Shown: positions 17,120-25,886, numbered from the stretch's first letter. The stretch: DNA of 64,000 nucleotides from Microvirga sp. TS319 (GCF_041276405.1 NZ_JBGGGT010000002.1:3263001-3327000); one strand, 5' to 3'. The notes: generated by a model from the sequence alone, not told the origin. Translations and numbers: made by a program.

Positions 17120-17515
17120 ATGCATTCAACCTCGTTCGAGTCCGTATGGACGCCCCGCCTTCTCAGCATCCTGCGCATCGTCGCGGCGCTGATCTTCATG
17201 GCGCACGGCACTCAGAAGATCCTCGGCTTTCCCACAGGCGCTTCCCCAGCCATGTTCAGCCTCCCCTGGATTGCGGGCGTGCTCGAACTCTTCGGTGGGG
17301 GCCTTCTCGTTCTCGGCCTTTTCGTTCGCCCCGTGGCGTTCCTGCTCTCGGGCCTGATGGCCTGCGCCTATTGGATCGCCCATGCGCCGAAGAGCGTCTT
17401 TCCCGTGCTCAACGGCGGCGACGCGGCGATTCTCTACTGCTTCGTGTTTCTCTACTTCGTGGCGGCCGGCGGCGGCATCTGGAGCCTGGACAACCTGCTC
17501 CGCAAGACCCGCTGA
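17120..17515 (+). CDS. DoxX family membrane protein
   Basis: 131 residues with four hydrophobic helices. The DoxX signature is ALIFMAHGTQKILGF in the first helix and the LELFGGGLLVLGLFVRPVAF segment in the second. ATG 17120 has GGAG nine bases upstream; an adjoining TTG at 17117 is less likely. DoxX-family proteins are quinone-linked or redox-associated inner-membrane proteins of mostly unknown role. A 60-base gap separates it from the convergent stress-protein gene. Confidence 0.92.
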   Translation: MHSTSFESVWTPRLLSILRIVAALIFMAHGTQKILGFPTGASPAMFSLPWIAGVLELFGGGLLVLGLFVRPVAFLLSGLMACAYWIAHAPKSVFPVLNGGDAAILYCFVFLYFVAAGGGIWSLDNLLRKTR

Positions 17516-17577
17516 GCGGACACCGTTCAGATTCAGACAATGAAAGGCAGGAGACCGAAAGGGTCTCCCGCCATTTT

Positions 17578-18270
17578 TCATGGCTGCTCTTTGCCCGAGC
17601 CGGTCATGCGGCGAAGGCGCTCGTCCTCGAGCTCGACGTGCAGAGTGTGGTCGTCTTCCTCATCGAGCGGATTGGGCATGAGGTCCGTGGTCAGGCCCGT
17701 CGTGGTCGAGGCGGCTGCTCCGATCGGGGGAGCAGCCCCTTGGGAGCGCCAGTCCGTCTCCTGCTCACCCGGCTCGACGCGCCCTTCGTCGTCCAGGATA
17801 TTCACGACACGCTCGATCTCCGCCTCGTCCACGCCGACCGTCACGAGGGTTCCGCCCTGGCGAACGCCATCCACATAGGCTTTGGCCTGGTCCTCGCTCA
17901 AGCCGGAATCGGCCAGGGCTCCCATGAGCCCGCCGACCGCGGCCCCTGCCCCGGCGCCGATGAGCGTCGAGATCAGCCATCCGGCTCCGATCACCGGACC
18001 GAGTCCCGGAACCGCCACCGTGCCGAGCCCGGCCAGGAGACCCGCGCCGCCGCCGGCAATCGTGCCCGCCGCGGCCCCGGCGCCGGCGAATTCGTGATTC
18101 AAATCCTCATCGTCCAGCGAGCGGGTCGCATGATGCGAGGAAACGTTGTCGGTGTTGTTCGAGATCAGGCTGACCTCGAAATGGGGAATATGGGCCGCCT
18201 CCAGCCGCTGCACGGCCTTGGCCGCCTCGTCGTAAGTGTTGAAGAAGGCAGTGATTCTGCGCTCGGCCAT
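17578..18270 (-). CDS. GsiB/17 kDa general-stress-like protein with glycine-rich membrane segment
   Basis: 230 residues beginning MAERRITAFFNTYDEAAKAVQRLEA, the alpha/beta entry of the YflT/general stress protein 17M fold. Residues about 60-130 are Gly/Ala-rich and hydrophobic (AGAAAGTIAGGGAGLLAG, then GAGAGAAVGGLMGAL), a glycine-zipper-like region. A second alpha/beta piece follows (GGTLVTVGVDEAEIERVVNIL) and an acidic tail. GGAG precedes ATG 18270. Such proteins are stress-induced in Hyphomicrobiales and Bacilli; the biochemical role is unknown. Confidence 0.8.
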   Translation of the reverse strand: MAERRITAFFNTYDEAAKAVQRLEAAHIPHFEVSLISNNTDNVSSHHATRSLDDEDLNHEFAGAGAAAGTIAGGGAGLLAGLGTVAVPGLGPVIGAGWLISTLIGAGAGAAVGGLMGALADSGLSEDQAKAYVDGVRQGGTLVTVGVDEAEIERVVNILDDEGRVEPGEQETDWRSQGAAPPIGAAASTTTGLTTDLMPNPLDEEDDHTLHVELEDERLRRMTGSGKEQP

Positions 18271-18462
18271 CAGTTCGTCTCCGGGATTTCTCGGCTGTCC
18301 TGAATAGCTAATGAGCGCTTGATGGGACGGTTCCGCCTTTCTTGCCTCCCATGGCCAAGTTCTGTTGCAACACTGCGCGCCCGTGACGCCTTCCTGTCCG
18401 GCGGGAATGTTGTTAGTGTTCGACAAAAGAACGCCGCACGCGGCGATTTGGGGGCTCCCACC

Positions 18463-18753
18463 ATGCGACATATCCATCTCGATGAGGGCTTGCGTTTGCG
18501 TTTTCCCGGCCGCAGCGAAGATTTCGACCAGGGCGTCGAGATCGGCATGATCGCCGTTCTCATGGACCAGGAAACGCCTGAGTTCTCACGCTGGATTTCC
18601 CGCTCCACTCTCGGGCAGGTGGAAGCGATCGCCCGGCAAATGGGCTACCGCGTCGTCGAAGAGGGTGGCGACGAGGAATGGGTCGATCTCACCTTCCGTC
18701 ACGGCAGCATCAAGGCGCGGCCGAATCTCCGGCTCGTGCATTCCGCAGGCTAG
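18463..18753 (+). CDS. conserved hypothetical protein, 96 residues
   Basis: Begins MRHIHLDEGLRLRFPGRSED at 18463. It is an acidic, soluble alpha/beta protein with no recognised motif; DQGVEIGMIAVLMDQ and a helix LGQVEAIARQMGYRVVE followed by WVDLTFRH look well folded. The gene is divergent from the stress protein at 17578-18270, separated by 192 bases that should hold both promoters. It is followed at once by dispersed palindromic repeats. Confidence 0.7.
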   Translation: MRHIHLDEGLRLRFPGRSEDFDQGVEIGMIAVLMDQETPEFSRWISRSTLGQVEAIARQMGYRVVEEGGDEEWVDLTFRHGSIKARPNLRLVHSAG

Positions 18754-18985
18754 AGCATCGGACGCAAAAGTGGGAACCGGTTCTTCGCGAAAAACGATGC
18801 TTCGCCAAAGAGAAAGAGCAAGCATTCTGATCCCGGCAGAATGCAATTTGCTCTAGCGCATCGTGCGGACCCGGCGGCCGCGCTAGAGCATCGGATTTGA
18901 AAAGTGGGATCCACGTTTGGGATTGAATCCGATGCTCCCTTCTTAGATCTGCGCATCGGATGTGGGTTCGATGTCACGTCCGCTG
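18752..18985. repeat. cluster of palindromic intergenic repeats
   Basis: At least three units: GAGCATCGGACGCAAAAGTGG (18753 on), GCGCATCGTGCGGACCCGG (about 18867) and GAGCATCGGATTTGAAAAGTGG ... AATCCGATGCTCCC (18887-18938), then a decayed GCATCGGATGTGG unit. With the bioY terminator they fill the 350-base gap 18754-19103; no gene was seen. Confidence 0.8.
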
Positions 18986-19053
18986 CCGTCAAATGTCGGA
19001 CGCAGGATCCAACTCGCGCCCGATGCGCCGGGATCGAGGTCCCCTCAACAACG

Positions 19054-19077
19054 AAAAAAGCCGCCCGAAGGCGGCTT
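19054..19077 (-). terminator. intrinsic terminator of bioY
   Basis: Minus-strand stem AAGCCGCC with GGCGGCTT around a TTCG-type loop, followed by six U residues. It lies 26 bases after the bioY stop. Confidence 0.85.
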
Positions 19078-19103
19078 CCTGTTCACGGTGCTGAAGAGCT
19101 CCC

Positions 19104-19715
19104 TTACCGGGTGCGGTCGTCGCGGCGGGTGACGGACCAGGCGGCCTGCATCAGGGCCACGGCCAAGGCGGTCTTTACCACCGTCGCGGCGACGAAGGGC
19201 GCGGCACCCACGGTCCAGGCCTTCGCAAGCGGCATGACCAGCGAAAGCTGGGCGAGACCGAACACGAAAACCAGCGCATGGCCAAGGCTCATCATGACGA
19301 TGACGCGCAGGAGCGAGCGGTCCCATCCGCGCTCCGCCATGAAGCCCATGGCAATGGCGGCGGCCAGGAAGCCGAAGAGAAAGCCGCCCGTAGGGCCCAT
19401 CATGTAGCCGATGCCGGCCGTCGGGCCGGCGAAGACGGGCAGGCCCATCGCGCCCTGCGCGAGATAGAGGCCGATGGTCGCACCGCCGAGGCGCCAGCCA
19501 TAGGAAGTGCCGATGATCAGCACGACCAGGGTCTGCAGAGTCATGGGAACGTAAGGCAGGGGCACCTGGACCTTGGCGGAAAGGGTCAGGAGCGCTGTGC
19601 CGACAGCCATCAGGATGGTGGCGCGGAGCGCGGAGAAGCGGGCATCGTCCCGAGACGGCCAGATCAGGCCGACGAGGGTCGATGGAGTGGTTGGCGAGGT
19701 TGCGCCAGTCGACAT
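19104..19715 (-). CDS. bioY: biotin transporter BioY (ECF-type S component)
   Basis: 203 residues with six hydrophobic segments. The BioY core is clear: AKVQVPLPYVPMTLQTLVVL, LAQGAMGLPVFAG and GPTGGFLFGFLAAA. It binds biotin and imports it, alone or with a shared ECF energising module; no bioM/bioN is adjacent. ATG 19715 follows GGGAGATATGTTTC; in-frame upstream sequence has no homology. A TATAAG-like -10 at 19764-19769 with CCTCAA (TTGAGG) 15 bases further is a weak promoter candidate. No clear BioR box was seen. Confidence 0.93.
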   Translation of the reverse strand: MSTGATSPTTPSTLVGLIWPSRDDARFSALRATILMAVGTALLTLSAKVQVPLPYVPMTLQTLVVLIIGTSYGWRLGGATIGLYLAQGAMGLPVFAGPTAGIGYMMGPTGGFLFGFLAAAIAMGFMAERGWDRSLLRVIVMMSLGHALVFVFGLAQLSLVMPLAKAWTVGAAPFVAATVVKTALAVALMQAAWSVTRRDDRTR

Positions 19716-19840
19716 GAAACATATCTCCCAATCGATCCGCCTTTCGCAGGCGGCCCGCGAAGCCTTATAGGAGGGGCAGGCCCGCCTCAAGCCGGGGCAC
19801 GGCCGGGATGTTCAACCCCCCAGATTTCCCAGGATCCTTC

Positions 19841-20752
19841 ATGGCAGACGATCTCACCTTCGATGCCCGTCCCCCGGCCCGGTCCGGCGAATCGATCCGG
19901 GTGAGCCCTCTGGTCCGCCGAATCGTCGCAGGAAATCCGGGGCCGATCACCTTCACGGGAACCTGCAGCTACATTGTCGGCTCGGGCAAGGTGGCGATCA
20001 TAGACCCGGGACCGGACAACCCCGGACATATCGAGGCCCTGCTCGACGCCGTCAGCGGCGAGACGGTGACCCATATTCTCGTCACGCACACCCATCGGGA
20101 TCATTCTCCAGCCGCCCGCGCCATTCAGGCCGCGACGGGTGCGCTCGTCGTCGGCTGCAGCCCGCACCGGAGCGCCCGTCCCCTGTTCACCGGAGAGGTG
20201 AACTCCCTGGAGGCAAGCTCCGACAGGGAATACGCCCCCGACCGGGAGCTTTCGGAGGGCGACGCGGTGCGGGGCCCCGGCTGGACCCTGGAGGCCGTGG
20301 CAACGCCCGGCCATATGGCCAATCACCTCGCCTTCGCTCTGCCCGAGGAGAAGGCCCTGTTCTCGGGCGACCATGTCATGGCCTGGTCCACCACCGTCGT
20401 CGCGCCGCCGGACGGCTCCATGAGCGCCTTCATGGCTTCCCTCGACAAGCTCAAGGGGCGGAACGAGACGGTCTACTGGCCGGGCCACGGCGGCCCCGTC
20501 CAGGACCCTCAGCGCTTCGTGCGCGCTCTCATTCACCATCGGCGGTTGCGGGAGACCTCGATCCTGTCCAGGCTCAGGGCGGGCGACCGGACGATCCCCG
20601 AAATCGTGGCGGCCATCTATCAGGGCCTCAACCCGGCCCTCGTGAATGCCGCCGGCCTGTCGGTCTTCGCGCATCTGGAGGACCTCGTCGCCAGAGACCT
20701 TGTGGTGACCGACGGCGCCCCGAGCCTCGACGGAGAATACCGGCCGGCGTAG
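19841..20752 (+). CDS. MBL-fold metallo-hydrolase, LACTB2-like
   Basis: 303 residues. Zinc ligands: THTHRDHS (HxHxDH, about residue 98), ATPGHMANH and FSGDHVMAWS, then GHGGPV. The C-terminal ~80 residues (RRLRETSILSRLRAGD onward) resemble the winged-helix tail found after the MBL domain in LACTB2-type RNA/glyoxalase-like enzymes. AGGA lies just before ATG 19841; a longer start at 19808 is less likely. It is divergent from bioY. The substrate is not determined. Confidence 0.88.
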   Translation: MADDLTFDARPPARSGESIRVSPLVRRIVAGNPGPITFTGTCSYIVGSGKVAIIDPGPDNPGHIEALLDAVSGETVTHILVTHTHRDHSPAARAIQAATGALVVGCSPHRSARPLFTGEVNSLEASSDREYAPDRELSEGDAVRGPGWTLEAVATPGHMANHLAFALPEEKALFSGDHVMAWSTTVVAPPDGSMSAFMASLDKLKGRNETVYWPGHGGPVQDPQRFVRALIHHRRLRETSILSRLRAGDRTIPEIVAAIYQGLNPALVNAAGLSVFAHLEDLVARDLVVTDGAPSLDGEYRPA

Positions 20753-20857
20753 CGCATCGTGCGAAGATTGGACCCGGTTTTTCGCCAGAACGATGCGCTC
20801 ATCTTCAGAAGGGAGCATCGGACGTGAAAAGTGGATTCCACTTTTCACGTCCGATGC
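20752..20857. repeat. paired palindromic repeats, type B then type A
   Basis: 20752-20799 is a GCGCATCGTGCG...CGATGCGC unit. 20815-20857 is a perfect palindrome: 21-base arms GCATCGGACGTGAAAAGTGGA around a single T. They separate the convergent MBL and DUF1499 genes, where they can act as a bidirectional hairpin. Confidence 0.9.
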
Positions 20858-20869
20858 TGGAGGGCCGGC

Positions 20870-21649
20870 CTATTTCACCGCGAGAGCCAGATTGGACGCC
20901 TCATCGAGGAAGGCGCGGATCCGCTTGGCGTTCGTGCCGAAATCGTGATGACCGATGCGGGAAGCGGAACGGATGTCGATCCGCGTGCCATCGACCCGGG
21001 GCCGGACGCGCACCGTGATGTCTTCGGGAATCTTCAGGATGCGGGTGTAGTCGATCGCCTCCAGCCGACCGGCGCCGGTTCGTCCGCCGGGCGGCACCGC
21101 CTCGATGATCTTCCATCCCAGATTTTCGGCCGCCTTGCGTACCAGCGGAAAGGCGTCCTCTGGCGGGATATCGAGCGAGAGCGGCGCGATCTGCACATAG
21201 GCCTCGCGCTGTAGTTCACGCTCCTCTGGCGGCACGTCCGGCGGGATGCGTCCATCGCGGGCCGTCAGGGCCGCGTGGGAGCGTGAGAAGGCCGGAGGGT
21301 CGTCCGTATCGGTACTGACGTCGTTGATCGCCGGCAGCGTCACCGCCTTGAGACCCATATAGGCCGGGTAGCCGAGAACGAGCGCGGCCAGGACAAGCCC
21401 CTTGATGGCGCTGCCGAGGCCCCTTCGCCCCTCCTGCCAGATGCGCACGAAGGCGAGGAACGAGAGCCCTGCCGCGAGAAGCGCAATGGCGAGCCCGAGC
21501 CCCAGAGCGATGAAGCCGGATTGGTAATCGATGCGGCCGAAGCGGATCAGCAGAGTGGAGAGAGCTGTCACGACGAGCGCGAACCAGGCCACCATGGGCG
21601 ACCATCGGGCCGGCCGGGAGTAGGGTTCTTCGATAATGAGACGGCGCAT
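20870..21649 (-). CDS. DUF1499 domain-containing membrane protein
   Basis: 259 residues: about three hydrophobic helices in the first 115 residues (WFALVVTALSTLLIRFG, GLGLAIALLAAGLSFLAF, GLVLAALVLGYPAYMGL), then a soluble DUF1499 region (AAENLGWKIIEA, IPEDITVRVRP, IDIRSASRIGHHDFGTNAKRI). The ATG at 21649 overlaps the M48 protease stop. It is the third gene of a DUF898-M48-DUF1499 operon. The function is unknown, but the set suggests envelope homeostasis. Confidence 0.88.
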   Translation of the reverse strand: MRRLIIEEPYSRPARWSPMVAWFALVVTALSTLLIRFGRIDYQSGFIALGLGLAIALLAAGLSFLAFVRIWQEGRRGLGSAIKGLVLAALVLGYPAYMGLKAVTLPAINDVSTDTDDPPAFSRSHAALTARDGRIPPDVPPEERELQREAYVQIAPLSLDIPPEDAFPLVRKAAENLGWKIIEAVPPGGRTGAGRLEAIDYTRILKIPEDITVRVRPRVDGTRIDIRSASRIGHHDFGTNAKRIRAFLDEASNLALAVK

Positions 21650-22740
21650 CAAGGGGTCTTACAAATCTCTTTGAGCGCGCGCCACTCCTGTTGCGTCAGA
21701 AGAGGCTCGCCGGGCTGAGAAGGCACCTGTTTTTCCAAAGCTTTCAAGCGCTGGCCGGTGACGGGGTGGGTCAACAGAAAAGCGGGAATGCGTCTTTCGT
21801 TCCCCTCGCCCTCCTGCTCGTCGTCATCTTGATCGGCTTCGATGCGTTTGAGCAACAGCGCCATCGGATGAGCGGGCCGTCCCAGCGACACCATGGTTGC
21901 TCCGGCGAAATCATCCGCCGCCGCCTCGGCCTCGCGGGAATAGGCGCTGTCGATCAGATAGCGGCTTGCGAAGACGATGGCTCCGCCTCCCGTCACGTCG
22001 CCGAACAGGAGGCCGAACAGATAGGAGGTTCCGCCCGACTGGATCATCTTGCGCAGACCGTCCCGGGCCGCGACATGCCCGATCTCGTGCGCCAGCACGC
22101 CGGCGATCTCGTCGGCGGATTCGGCCTTGTCGAGAAGCGCCCGGAACACGTAGATCCGCCCTCCGGGAAGAGCGACGGCGTTGGGAATCTTGGAATCGAG
22201 CACCGCGACTTCGAGGGCGGCCTCCACTCCCTTTGCCTTGCTCAGGCGATCCGTGAGTCCGCGCAGGGCCAGGGAGCCCTCGGGTGCCTCGCAGACCCTG
22301 TCGCCGAGCAGGGTGTGCAGCTGATTGTCGACGGCCTTGCCGATGCGCTGTTCGGCCTCGACGGGAATGAGGGGCGTGAGCGTCTGCGCCAGAAGCGGCA
22401 TCAGGAACAGCACGGACAGGATGATCGAGACCGCGGTTGCGGCGGACCAGAAGACGATCCGTCCCCTGGGCTCGCGGTCATGGTGATCATCGAGCCGATG
22501 GCAATGCTGCCGGACGACCACCTGGGCGGCGGGATCCGCGACGTCGAGGCGCGTCAGGTCCGGACCGCCATCGCGCGTCAGACGCAGGATGCCCTCGGGC
22601 GCATCCTTGCGCCGGACATCGCCGACCGGCCAGGAGGCGATCCATTCGCCCCCTTCGTGGATGTCGAGGCTGGATGCGGTGATCGTGAGAACGACCGCCC
22701 TGCGCCGGGCGCTCGCTCCATCGTAGAAGACCGCATCCAT
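21649..22740 (-). CDS. M48-family membrane-anchored zinc metalloprotease
   Basis: 363 residues. Residues 1-95 are a soluble N-terminal piece, then one membrane helix (FWSAATAVSIILSVLFLMPLL), then the protease domain with HEIGH at about residue 222 and the third ligand in SREAEAAADDFA. It resembles the M48C/HtpX-like family that degrades or processes envelope proteins. AAGGAA lies ahead of ATG 22740; the upstream frame overlaps the DUF898 gene only by chance. It follows the DUF898 gene by 10 bases. Confidence 0.92.
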   Translation of the reverse strand: MDAVFYDGASARRRAVVLTITASSLDIHEGGEWIASWPVGDVRRKDAPEGILRLTRDGGPDLTRLDVADPAAQVVVRQHCHRLDDHHDREPRGRIVFWSAATAVSIILSVLFLMPLLAQTLTPLIPVEAEQRIGKAVDNQLHTLLGDRVCEAPEGSLALRGLTDRLSKAKGVEAALEVAVLDSKIPNAVALPGGRIYVFRALLDKAESADEIAGVLAHEIGHVAARDGLRKMIQSGGTSYLFGLLFGDVTGGGAIVFASRYLIDSAYSREAEAAADDFAGATMVSLGRPAHPMALLLKRIEADQDDDEQEGEGNERRIPAFLLTHPVTGQRLKALEKQVPSQPGEPLLTQQEWRALKEICKTP

Positions 22741-22750
22741 CACGGTTTCC

Positions 22751-23977
22751 TTAAATTCCGACGCTGAAGTCGAGGGCGTCGGCAAGCCCTTCGCCCATGC
22801 CGCCCGCAGGTTGCCCGGCAGCAACGGCGTTGTCCAGCGAGCGCAGGTTCGACACCGACGTGGTGTTGACGATCGCCGCCCACAGGCCGCGAACGAGGAA
22901 GTAGCGCTGAATGATGCCGAAACCGAGCAGGAAGACGAGATAGGCCACCGCCACGAGAAAGCCGACGACGACCGCGCCGCTCGTCCACTCGCCGGCCTGC
23001 ATGTCGAGCAGGGCCTCCTGGAAGAACAGGCTGACGACGACAGTGCCGATCGCGAAGACGATGCCGAAGGCGATCGCGTAGCCCAGAGATGAGAAGAGCA
23101 CCTTGAAGAACAGGCCGTAGAACGTACCCGTCCCCAGCCTGCTCGCCACCGCCGCACCGCCGATGCGCAGGCCGTCGATGTGCCAGCGGGTGAAGATCGC
23201 CATCATGATCGGCCAGAGCAGCGCGAGGAGCGGAAACGCGAAGAGCGGGCCGATCCCGGCATAGATCTTTTCGTGTTCCGGAAAGGTCTCGGCCAAATGA
23301 AAGCTGACGGCGATGGTGCCGCCGAGCGCGATCCACGAGAGAGCCCAGAGCCACCAGCCGCGCTTGAACAATGTCCAGCCCGTGCCGGTAAATTCGCCCT
23401 GGACGCTGCCGAAATAGGTGTGGCGCATGCGGTAACGCTCGAGATGGGCCATCGCCCACGGCAGGGCGAGGCCCAGCGTGAACAGATTGGCGACATCCCA
23501 CAGGATGGCCCGGAAGGCATAGGCCCAGCCCGACCCCTTCATCCAGAAGCGGACGCCGCGAAAGACGGTTCGCGTCGCCCGGTAGCGGCGGGCGCGATAG
23601 CTGCCGAAATGGGCCAGCACGTACATGATGAGAAAGAGAGGAAAGCTCGCGAAGGCAGCCTGCTCTTCGAGGATGAAGGAAAGCACGAAGATCGCGATAT
23701 AGAGCGGTCCCAGGATGGCGAGAGCGATCAGGAAACCGATCAGCAGCTCCTTGCCGGTGCCGGTATATTCGAAGGACTCGCCCTCGATCTGCGTGTTGGC
23801 CCACAGATGGCGGCGCAGCTTCGTGGTCAGCCAGAACCGATAGAAGCCGAAGGTGGGGATCTGAAAGAGGCTTCCCGCCACCAGCATCTTCAGAAACTCG
23901 CCCCCCCGCCCCGAGAAGGACATGGAGGAGGCTTGGGAGGGAGTAAGCGGTGCCTGGGAAGAGAGCGAGGCCGTCAT
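22751..23977 (-). CDS. DUF898 (YjgN-like) polytopic membrane protein
   Basis: 408 residues with around eight hydrophobic segments. Two repeated halves are visible: the FYRFWLTTKLRRHLWANT-type motif and SYRARRYRATRTVFRGVRFW, typical of DUF898/YjgN. ATG 23977 is preferred as GAGG lies nine bases upstream; ATG 23983 is an alternative. It heads the DUF898-M48-DUF1499 operon and is divergent from the MarR-patatin pair. The role is unknown; the family is membrane-embedded and often next to proteases. Confidence 0.9.
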   Translation of the reverse strand: MTASLSSQAPLTPSQASSMSFSGRGGEFLKMLVAGSLFQIPTFGFYRFWLTTKLRRHLWANTQIEGESFEYTGTGKELLIGFLIALAILGPLYIAIFVLSFILEEQAAFASFPLFLIMYVLAHFGSYRARRYRATRTVFRGVRFWMKGSGWAYAFRAILWDVANLFTLGLALPWAMAHLERYRMRHTYFGSVQGEFTGTGWTLFKRGWWLWALSWIALGGTIAVSFHLAETFPEHEKIYAGIGPLFAFPLLALLWPIMMAIFTRWHIDGLRIGGAAVASRLGTGTFYGLFFKVLFSSLGYAIAFGIVFAIGTVVVSLFFQEALLDMQAGEWTSGAVVVGFLVAVAYLVFLLGFGIIQRYFLVRGLWAAIVNTTSVSNLRSLDNAVAAGQPAGGMGEGLADALDFSVGI

Positions 23978-24173
23978 GGTCATAATCCTCGAGGAAGATG
24001 GCACGAGCCTTAGCACATTAAAGAAATTATATAACATGCAAAAACGGGTCGTGACGACTTTTTCACCGGTGTTCCAGGTCCGATGGTCATTCTCATCGCG
24101 AAGTCCTGCGGCAGGGATGGCAGCACGAATCGTTTCGCCCTAAACTATCCCATCCTTTCAGGAGCGCTTGACC

Positions 24174-24662
24174 GTGACGTCTCTCTCCCCCGTTCCCGCG
24201 GATCTCGGAGCCGATCCGCTCCGGATCTGGTTTCGCGTCATTCGCCTGCATCGCCGTGCGCTCAATACGGTCGCCGGGGAGCTGAAGGCGCTCGGCCTGT
24301 CGATCCCGCAATTCGACCTTCTCTCGACCCTGACGGAGCGGGAGGGACTGAGCCAGCAGGAACTGGCCGAGCGGCTTTATGTGACGAAGGGAAATGTCTC
24401 CGGCCTCCTCGACCGGATGGTGGAGGCCGACCTCGTCGAGCGCCGCTCCATTCCCGGCGACCGGCGCTCGAACGCCCTGTATCTGACGAAGAAGGGGCGC
24501 GATCTGGCCGAGAAGGGCATCGCCACGCAGCGCTCCTATGTGCAGCGCACCCTGGGCTCCCTCCCGGAACAGGATCTCATGGATCTCGAGCGCATCGTGC
24601 TCGCCTGGCGCGAACGCGCCCGCGCCGAGGAGGACGCGACGCTCGAAAGATTGCAGCGTTAG
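24174..24662 (+). CDS. MarR-family transcriptional regulator
   Basis: 162 residues with the winged HTH: IPQFDLLSTLTEREGLSQQELAE, LYVTKGNVSGLLDRM (recognition helix) and RRSIPGDRRSNALYLTKKG (wing). GTG 24174 is nine bases after AGGAG; TTG 24168 is possible. It is followed five bases later by a patatin gene and divergent from the DUF898 operon, so it may control one or both in response to a hydrophobic or phenolic ligand. Confidence 0.91.
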   Translation: MTSLSPVPADLGADPLRIWFRVIRLHRRALNTVAGELKALGLSIPQFDLLSTLTEREGLSQQELAERLYVTKGNVSGLLDRMVEADLVERRSIPGDRRSNALYLTKKGRDLAEKGIATQRSYVQRTLGSLPEQDLMDLERIVLAWRERARAEEDATLERLQR

Positions 24663-24667
24663 GAGCC

Positions 24668-25513
24668 ATGTTCGACGCGGTGGCATTCGCAGGCGGCGGC
24701 AATCGCTGCTACTGGCAGGGCGGCTTCTGGGAAGCGGCAGCCCCTCTTCTCGGCCTGGACCCCGCCATGATCGTGGGCGTCAGCGCCGGGGCCTGGTCCG
24801 CCTGCTACAGCCTCCTGGACCTCGGTCGGATGGTCAACGAGATGGTGGCCGAAGGCTGCAGCCAGGGCCGCCGCAACTTCGAATGGCGCGCCTGGCGCAG
24901 CGAGGGCTCGCCCTGGCCGGTCTCCCTCATGTATCGCAGCCTCATCGAAGCCGTCATCGACGAGGCGGCGCTCGCCCGCCTGAAGAGAGGCCCGGAGATC
25001 CTGATCGGCCTGGCGCGCAAGCCCCGCCGCCTGCCGCTGGCCCTCGCGATCCCGCTCGGGATCGCGGCCTATCAGATCGAGAAGAAGTGGCGCTCCCCCG
25101 TCCATCCGCGCGGAGGGCGGGCGCTGGGCTTCGTTCCCGAATTCGTGCGGGTGCAGGATCTCGCGTCTCCCGCCGAGCTCTCGGCCGCCCTGATGGCCAG
25201 CGCCAGCGTGCCGCCCTTCATGCCGGTCGGTCGCATCGGCGGCACGGCGGCCCTCGACGGCGGCCTAGTGGACAACGTGCCGGCGGAGCCTCTGATTCCG
25301 GTCGAGGAGCGGGGCGGCAGAACGCTCGTCATCCTGTCCCGCCTCTACCGTGCCTTTCCGCAGGTGAAAGGGCGCCTCTACGTCCAGCCATCGCAGCCTG
25401 TCCCGATCGGACAATTCGACATCACCAATCCCGACGGCATCCGCAGGGCCTATGAAATGGGCCTGAAGGACGGCGAGGATTTCGCCCGCCGCCTCGGTCG
25501 GCGGAACCCGTAA
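24668..25513 (+). CDS. patatin-like phospholipase family protein
   Basis: 281 residues with the patatin dyad: the glycine-rich oxyanion loop FAGGGNRCYWQGG at the N-terminus, nucleophile elbow GVSAG (Ser about 41), and the catalytic Asp in ALDGGLVDN. The family hydrolyses acyl esters of phospholipids. No signal peptide; an internal segment LALAIPLGIAAYQIEKKW might associate with membrane. It is cotranscribed with MarR (gap 5 bases). Confidence 0.9.
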   Translation: MFDAVAFAGGGNRCYWQGGFWEAAAPLLGLDPAMIVGVSAGAWSACYSLLDLGRMVNEMVAEGCSQGRRNFEWRAWRSEGSPWPVSLMYRSLIEAVIDEAALARLKRGPEILIGLARKPRRLPLALAIPLGIAAYQIEKKWRSPVHPRGGRALGFVPEFVRVQDLASPAELSAALMASASVPPFMPVGRIGGTAALDGGLVDNVPAEPLIPVEERGGRTLVILSRLYRAFPQVKGRLYVQPSQPVPIGQFDITNPDGIRRAYEMGLKDGEDFARRLGRRNP

Positions 25514-25674
25514 CGGCCGCGCAGCGAGTGCATCATACCGTTCATCCGGGATTAAGCCTGTCGGGACTATCCCTTGGACAACCAATGCGTGATTGCGGGT
25601 CTGCCTCAATGAGGACGCGTCTGCCCCGATCATGACGGCAGGCGTGAACGCCAGCTATGCCCAGGAGGAAATCC

Positions 25675-25866
25675 ATGACCGTGCGTGCCCCGAACCGAGA
25701 CCAACAACCGCATTCCAAGGCCCCGGCCCAGGCTATTCCGGCCTTCAAGCCCGTCGCCCTCCCGGCGCTCGCGGCCGCCATGCGCTCGGCCAAACGTCAG
25801 CCGGCCAAGCCCAAGACAGTCGAGCTTCCGGCGATCCTTCGCAAGGAAGCGATGCTGGACGATTGA
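25675..25866 (+). CDS. small basic Pro/Ala/Lys-rich protein, 63 residues
   Basis: AGGAGGAAATCC directly precedes ATG 25675, an excellent ribosome site. The peptide is basic and low-complexity in the middle (PAFKPVALPALAAAM, RSAKRQPAKPKTVELP) and ends KEAMLDD. No family is recognised. It has its own terminator 20 bases downstream and its own upstream gap (160 bases), so it is a monocistronic small gene. Nucleic-acid or protein binding is possible but unproven. Confidence 0.75.
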   Translation: MTVRAPNRDQQPHSKAPAQAIPAFKPVALPALAAAMRSAKRQPAKPKTVELPAILRKEAMLDD

Positions 25867-25886
25867 GGGTCGACCGCCCTGCAACG

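Noticed and set aside
19716..19840. BioR operator upstream of bioY
   Set aside because: A CTATAA-like sequence exists but not the TTATxxATAA dyad; more likely a -10 element.
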